61,947 nucleotides of DNA from an uncultured Actinomycetes bacterium (GTDB lineage Bacteria; Actinomycetota; CADDZG01; WHSQ01): contig CALMBW010000011.1 of the NCBI GenBank assembly GCA_937863385.1, positions 1 through 61,947 on the forward strand, read 5' to 3'. How positions within the stretch are numbered: the stretch's first letter is position 1; every line of letters begins with the position of its first letter. The notes under the pieces were generated by a model. The model worked only from the letters and a program-made list of their open reading frames with translations. It was not told the DNA's origin and did not search any database. Both the position numbers and the translations under genes were made by a program. Below are positions 57,949 to 61,947 of this stretch, one piece after another.

Positions 57949-59214
57949 ATGGGGATGCGAGACGCGCTGGACGTGCTGCAGGAACGTCCGTTCCGCTATC
58001 AGTTCCTCGCTTCTGCCACTTCGGTGCTCGGGGACAACCTCGTCCCGGTCGCCCTCGCGTTCGCGGTTCTCGACATCACGGGATCGGCGAGTGATCTCGG
58101 ACTGGTGCTGGGGGCTCGAACCGGAGCGCTCGTCGTGTTCATGTTGGTCGGCGGCGTGTGGGCGGACCGGGTCCCGCGTCAGCGATTGATGATGGTCTCT
58201 GACCTCGGGCGAGCCGCCACGCAGGGCACACTAGGGCTCCTGTTGATCACGGGCACGGCCGAGTTATGGCACTTCGTCGTCTTGGAGGTCCTCAATGGTG
58301 CAGCGTCGGCGTTCTTCCAACCGGCGGTCATCGGCCTGACACCAAGAACCGTTAGCCCCGCCCGCCTTCAGCAGGCGAACGCATTGCTGTCGTTCAGTTA
58401 CAGCAGTGCGGCGATCGTCGGTCCCGCCCTGGCCGGTGTAATTGTCGCCACCCTCGGATCGGGCTGGGCTCTCGCTATAGATGCCATGACCTTCCTGATC
58501 AGTGCCATGTTCCTGCTGAAGATAAGGCTGCCCCCCTCCGCCCAGAAGGTCGAACGAAAGAGGTTCCTCACCGACCTCATCGGCGGGTGGAACGAGGTGC
58601 GAAGCCGGGCATGGGTATGGATCAGCATCCTCAACTTCATGATCTTCCAACTGCTGGCCTTGCCCACTGTCTTCGTCCTCGGGCCGTTCATCGCCGAGCG
58701 GTCACTTGGCGGGGCCGGTACGTGGGCGGCGATCGTGACCGCTGGAGGAATCGGCTCCCTTGTCGGAGACGTCTTCGCTCTAAACGCCTCACCCAGACGT
58801 CCCCTGCGAGCGTCCTTCCTTCTAGGTCTGCTCGCCATACCGATGCTCGTGACGCTTGGGACGGAGGCCCCACTGTGGATGCTCATAGCGGCTTCGGTTT
58901 CGTGGGGTCTCTGCATGAGTTTCGCCAACACGCTGTGGTTCACCGTGCTGCAAGAGCGGATACCGGACACGGCGTTGTCACGGGTATCGTCGTTCGACTG
59001 GATGGGGTCCACGGTGCTCCGCCCCATCGGCTTCGCAGTCGTAGGTCCGATAGCGGCAGGAATAGGACCGGGAACCACCTTGATCGGAGCAGCCATCGTC
59101 CTCACCGTGGTCGAGTTGGGCACCGCATCTCTACCGCAGATCTCGAAGATCCAACGACTTAGCACCGGCAAAGGCCCCCTTGATCCAAGCGAGCCAGCGG
59201 ACCAATACAGGTAA
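57949..59214 (+). CDS. MFS exporter
   Basis: A 421-residue transporter with about 12 helices, of the MFS group near MdtH/EntS-type drug exporters. The motif WADRVPRQRLMMVSDLGRA between helices 2 and 3 is the MFS signature, and TPRTVSPARLQQANALLSFSYSSAAIVGPALAGVI is the exporter motif C region. The substrate is unknown. No ribosome binding site precedes ATG 57949; it is probably leaderless and controlled at the palindrome just upstream. Confidence 0.9.
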   Translation: MGMRDALDVLQERPFRYQFLASATSVLGDNLVPVALAFAVLDITGSASDLGLVLGARTGALVVFMLVGGVWADRVPRQRLMMVSDLGRAATQGTLGLLLITGTAELWHFVVLEVLNGAASAFFQPAVIGLTPRTVSPARLQQANALLSFSYSSAAIVGPALAGVIVATLGSGWALAIDAMTFLISAMFLLKIRLPPSAQKVERKRFLTDLIGGWNEVRSRAWVWISILNFMIFQLLALPTVFVLGPFIAERSLGGAGTWAAIVTAGGIGSLVGDVFALNASPRRPLRASFLLGLLAIPMLVTLGTEAPLWMLIAASVSWGLCMSFANTLWFTVLQERIPDTALSRVSSFDWMGSTVLRPIGFAVVGPIAAGIGPGTTLIGAAIVLTVVELGTASLPQISKIQRLSTGKGPLDPSEPADQYR

Positions 59215-59331
59215 AGCTTCCGGAGTAGGTCTACCGGACCGAGTACGAGATGCTCAACTTTTGAGATTCTTAGGCAACCCCAGCCGGGCTCTATCGGTCG
59301 TACATCGATAGGACCGGGCAAAGGGGCCAAG

Positions 59332-60543
59332 ATGAAGCTGCTTCGAGCCGTCGTGGTGATGGCATTGCTGCTAGCCGGCTGCGGGGGCGAGTCGCCCCCT
59401 GAAGCTTCGAACGATCTCCTATACCTGCGCACCGCTGCCGGGATCGCCGTCGCAACTGCGGGGGCCGATTCCGCGGCTTTCCAGGCCCTGGACTCGTTGC
59501 CTTCCTCTGACTGGTCAACGTTAGTGCGGGCGCAGGGGCGGGGCAACACGACGCGGGTGCAGGGCGTTGACCCTCGTTCGGGCAAGCTGGTGTGGTCGAA
59601 GGACCTACAGGGTCGTTACACGCTCAAGATCGTTTCGGCCGACGGGAAGATGGCAGCCTTGAGCTCAGCGAGAGAGAGTTACTACTCGGCCGGTCGTACG
59701 GAGACGATGCTGACGATCGTGACCGCCGATGGAAGTTCCCGCGTTCTGGAGCTGAAGGGTAATTACGAACCGGAGGCGTTCTCAACCGACAAGGAGAATC
59801 TCTTTGTGGTCGAATATCTTCCCGCCCGACGGCCCACCCACTACCGGGTTCGCAACCTCGATCTGGTCACCGGTCAGGTAGGAGGCGTCTACACGGTGGA
59901 CGCAGAATTGCAGGAAGCCATGAGAGGCACGGCACGCGTCCAGACGATGAGCGCTGATGGAACCCGGCTGTACACCCTCTACACGCTGAAGGAACATGGC
60001 GAGCGCCATACTTTCATTCACGTTCTCAGCCTCGATGAGGAATGGGCGCACTGCATCGATCTGCCGGATGGGTTCCAGTTCGCCACGCAGTCCGCGACAT
60101 CCATGACGGTGACCGATGACGGGAAGCGCCTCTTCGTCGGAAACGCCGAGAGCGGAGTGATTGCCGACATCGATACCGAAGGATTGAAGGTATTGCGCAC
60201 GGGCCAGGTGAGCTACGGGTTGGGAACGCCGACTCATATGACGACAAGTGACGGACGCCTGCACCTGTCGAGTGGGAGGATGATAACCGTCGTTTCGTTG
60301 AGGACCTTTAAAGAGATCCGCTCGATCTTCATGGGCCAACCCATCACTGGACTACAGCCGGCCTCCGATGGTTACCGTCTCTATGTGGGACAGAGGGACC
60401 GGATCGCCGTGGTCGATGCGGTTACCGGGGACCGTCTCGGCAGTTTCGATCCTCCGGGTTTGGATCGGATCAGGCTGCTGGGTCGCTCTACACAGCAACC
60501 TTCGCAGCCGCGCTCGGGCGACACGATCGAATGTGCCTGTTGA
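59332..60543 (+). CDS. Propeller-type lipoprotein
   Basis: A 403-residue lipoprotein (lipobox LLAGC, Cys17). The mature domain has YncE-like repeats (LYLRTAAGIAVA, RVQTMSADGTRLYTLYTL, MTVTDDGKRLFVGNAESGVIADIDT, ASDGYRLYVGQRDRIAVVDAVTGDRLG), predicting a seven-bladed propeller. ATG 59332 follows AAAGGGG. The mature protein ends in Cys-Ala-Cys. No enzymatic residues are evident; a binding or sensing role is possible. Confidence 0.83.
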   Translation: MKLLRAVVVMALLLAGCGGESPPEASNDLLYLRTAAGIAVATAGADSAAFQALDSLPSSDWSTLVRAQGRGNTTRVQGVDPRSGKLVWSKDLQGRYTLKIVSADGKMAALSSARESYYSAGRTETMLTIVTADGSSRVLELKGNYEPEAFSTDKENLFVVEYLPARRPTHYRVRNLDLVTGQVGGVYTVDAELQEAMRGTARVQTMSADGTRLYTLYTLKEHGERHTFIHVLSLDEEWAHCIDLPDGFQFATQSATSMTVTDDGKRLFVGNAESGVIADIDTEGLKVLRTGQVSYGLGTPTHMTTSDGRLHLSSGRMITVVSLRTFKEIRSIFMGQPITGLQPASDGYRLYVGQRDRIAVVDAVTGDRLGSFDPPGLDRIRLLGRSTQQPSQPRSGDTIECAC

Positions 60544-60724
60544 ACGGGATGCTCCAGCCCGTGCGGGGTCAGGCCGAGGCTACTGCGGCTGCATAGATGA
60601 CTTCGGAGCGCAGAACTCGGCTACGTCTGGTTGTGCGATGGCGGCTCACCCCCGCTGTGAGCTTCGCTTCGGGTCGACGCGGATCCCCGGCTGTCCATCT
60701 TCGTCATGTTGTAGCGCCGTTGGT

Positions 60725-61096
60725 CTAGAGGTTGCGTCCGACCCACAACCCGGCTCCCACCGCGACCAGTCCAACGATGAGCGAGACCGCGATGTTGGTG
60801 ATCGCCAAGCCCACGGAATGTGCCTCGCCGAGCTCCCACGTCTCGAGCATGAGGGTCGAAAAGGTCGTGTACGAGCCGAGGAAGCCAACGGTGACAGCGA
60901 CTCTGAGATCGGGATGAACGACAACGTGATTCGCGAAGACGGCAACCAGAACTCCCACCAGGAAGCTGCCGCTAACGTTGATGACGAACGTTCCCCAAGG
61001 GAACGTCTCATCCACCCGGCTCACTGCGCCTGCCATCGCGTAGCGGGCCATGGCCCCGAGGAATCCTGCTGTTCCCACCCACAATATCGTCGGCAT
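60725..61096 (-). CDS. crcB: Fluoride channel CrcB/Fluc
   Basis: A 123-residue fluoride exporter with four helices. Family motifs are GAMARYAMAG, FVINVSGSFLVG (with the pore Asn) and GFLGSYTTFSTLMLET (with the conserved Phe/Thr/Ser path). Fluc works as an antiparallel dimer and some bacteria have two crcB genes; only one is seen here. ATG 61096 follows AGAGGTG. I could not fit a fluoride riboswitch in the 104 bases upstream. The 181-base gap on its other side (60544-60724) contains nothing I can name. Confidence 0.95.
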   Translation of the reverse strand: MPTILWVGTAGFLGAMARYAMAGAVSRVDETFPWGTFVINVSGSFLVGVLVAVFANHVVVHPDLRVAVTVGFLGSYTTFSTLMLETWELGEAHSVGLAITNIAVSLIVGLVAVGAGLWVGRNL

Positions 61097-61200
61097 GTTT
61101 CACCTCTCTGGCATATTGCCTCGAGCCCTGGGTCTGTTCCCTTGCTCTCGTCGAGCGCGCACAGTCTAGTTATGAGGAGGGGTAAAGCTCAGAGCGATGG

Positions 61201-61599
61201 CTACTCTCCCGAGAGGAACCTTCGGACGAAGCCGAGCGCATCCTGCGTTGAGGGGGCGCCGAGAACCTCACCGGTAGGCCCCGAATGTCCTTCCGGCGCT
61301 CCACACAAGATCACCTTGCATGTGGGATGGGCTGCTTGAAGCTTCTCCGTGTAGTTGCCTGAGGCGATGTCCTTGCAGTGAAGCTTGAAAGCCCCTCCCG
61401 GCGGCGAATCGACGATTGTCACCGCGACGTTCGTGGCCAATGGACACGTTCGATGGAGCTCGAGGAAGCATCGTGAGTGAGCGGGGCCAAGACAGCCCTT
61501 GACGACTATGCCCTCGTTTTTGAGTTCTTGAGCGGCCCGGTGGATCAGGGAAGCGTCCTCGGACACGATCAACACGTGCGCACGCGCTCCTTTGGCCAT
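61201..61599 (-). CDS. Hypothetical protein, possible receiver-like fold
   Basis: A 132-residue protein. It begins with a hydrophobic strand and acidic turn (VLIVSEDASLIHRAA) followed by alternating strands and helices. It has five cysteines (KGCLGP, RCFLELHRTC, LHCKD, CKVILCG). The layout resembles a response-regulator-like domain, but the phospho-acceptor pattern is not convincing. ATG 61599 is chosen because AGAGGG lies five bases upstream. The role is unknown. Confidence 0.65.
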   Translation of the reverse strand: MAKGARAHVLIVSEDASLIHRAAQELKNEGIVVKGCLGPAHSRCFLELHRTCPLATNVAVTIVDSPPGGAFKLHCKDIASGNYTEKLQAAHPTCKVILCGAPEGHSGPTGEVLGAPSTQDALGFVRRFLSGE

Positions 61600-61795
61600 G
61601 GCATCCCTCTCTGGTCCCTTGCCCATGTCTCATCTCTCTCCTTCGGGCCGCTCTGATCCCATCGTCGAAGGCGGGACCCGGGGAAAGAAGTGGGAGACGG
61701 CCCCTTTCAGCCGGTCCAAACGGCCCCACCGAGAACCAGTCGCACACGCGACGGCGCGCCTTGGGAGCTCTTTGACGCTAGGGTTTGTCGCCCGG

Positions 61796-61870
61796 GCCCC
61801 CGTAGCTCAGGGGATAGAGCACTCGCCTCCGGAGCGAGGTGCGCAGGTTCGAATCCTGCCGGGGGCACCA
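61796..61870 (+). tRNA. tRNA-Arg (anticodon CCG)
   Basis: A cloverleaf can be folded completely. The acceptor stem is GCCCCCG/CGGGGGC; the D arm contains GCTCAGGGGATAGAGC. The anticodon stem is CTCGC/GCGAG with loop CTCCGGA (anticodon CCG, reading CGG). The T arm is GCAGG-TTCGAAT-CCTGC. The 3' CCA (61868-61870) is encoded. A TAGGGT box at 61779-61784 may be its -10. Confidence 0.96.
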
Positions 61871-61876
61871 ATGTGA

Positions 61877-61919
61877 TGTCGCGGGGCATGGTGGACGGGT
61901 GTCGCGGAGCATAGTGGAC
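61877..61919. repeat. Tandem 20-bp repeat next to tRNA-Arg
   Basis: Two copies of TGTCGCGGrGCATrGTGGAC occur at 61877-61896 and 61900-61919, differing at two positions and spaced 23 bases start to start. They begin seven bases after the tRNA CCA. Repeated TGTnnn...GTGGAC units resemble the transposase-binding ends of IS21/IS481-type elements, so the window may stop at the edge of an insertion. Confidence 0.5.
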
Positions 61920-61947
61920 ACTCGTCAACCTTGCCCTCGCGGCTGAT

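Noticed and set aside
58398-59585. 395-codon - strand frame across the MFS and lipoprotein genes
   Set aside because: It covers parts of two well-supported + strand genes and the gap between them; no motifs.
60700-60730. tRNA-like stretch GCCGTTGGTCTAGAGG
   Set aside because: It resembles a D-arm, but no acceptor, anticodon or T arm can be formed around it.
61097-61200. Fluoride riboswitch before crcB
   Set aside because: I could not find the conserved GGNGAUGG...CUGAUGA elements on the - strand. Only a short GGCA-ATA-TGCC hairpin is present.

Overview
The window is a 62 kb piece of a high-GC chromosome that I place in the Actinomycetota. This rests on the following genes seen together: a BldD-type regulator with the cyclic-di-GMP signature (30807-31292), a SigR/RsrA-type redox sigma and zinc anti-sigma pair (12999-13898), a PdtaS-like HWE kinase (20188-21606), an actinobacterial-type siroheme sulfite reductase (6807-8588), a small stand-alone biotin carrier protein, and frequent GTG/TTG starts. 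I cannot name the genus. Many genes have a TAnnnT box 6-8 bases before the start codon and no Shine-Dalgarno sequence, which suggests abundant leaderless transcription. Others have strong GGAGG-type sites. Almost all of the sequence is coding.

Layout. 1-5.3 kb: a truncated gene, a small membrane protein, a secreted trypsin-like protease and a DUF11/RTX-repeat surface protein. 5.3-9.4 kb: an assimilatory sulfate reduction and siroheme module (sulfite reductase, APS reductase, Cys-rich mini-protein and SirC in 4-base-overlapping order, with CobA/SumT divergent). 9.4-13.9 kb: alpha/beta hydrolase, membrane-anchored MurF-like ligase, Ddl, SigR and RsrA in one direction. 13.9-19.1 kb: acyl-CoA and amino-acid catabolism (carboxyltransferase, two enoyl-CoA hydratases, BKACE enzyme, biotin carrier) plus uracil phosphoribosyltransferase. 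19.1-23.4 kb: DUF2203, phosphoesterase, PdtaS-like kinase, and an ECF sigma coupled to a membrane propeller protein. 23.5-28.6 kb: full-length pyruvate:ferredoxin oxidoreductase and an FG-GAP/UnbV protein. 28.6-31.3 kb: Ku, an RsbW-like protein and a SigB/SigF-type sigma factor, divergent from BldD.

31.3-40.1 kb: DUF3105, glucose/sorbosone dehydrogenase-like protein, GAF-GAF histidine kinase, a pseudo-deacetylase/L,D-transpeptidase fusion, BNR-repeat protein, MscL and GlpX. 40.1-44.9 kb: a tightly overlapping five-gene operon (ABC ATPase, ABC-2 permease, two esterase-fold hydrolases, ATP-grasp ligase), the best candidate here for an undescribed system. It diverges from an acyl-CoA dehydrogenase across 24 bases. 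46.5-48.9 kb: 2-oxoacid-dehydrogenase-type acyltransferase, DUF983, and an ECF sigma coupled to an O6-alkylguanine methyltransferase. 49-60.5 kb: secreted proteins and lipoproteins (RTX protein, M14 carboxypeptidase, a large secreted hydrolase, three lipoproteins) and an MFS exporter with an operator-like palindrome in its promoter. 60.7-61.9 kb: CrcB fluoride channel, a small unknown protein, tRNA-Arg(CCG), and a tandem repeat that looks like the edge of a mobile element.

The genes suggest a heterotroph that degrades peptides and fatty acids, makes cysteine from sulfate, remodels its wall and invests heavily in stress sigma factors (five in the window: SigR-like, SigE-family ECF, SigF-like, ECF coupled to the methyltransferase, and their partners). 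PFOR points to some low-oxygen or ferredoxin-linked metabolism. I saw no CRISPR array, prophage or intact transposase.
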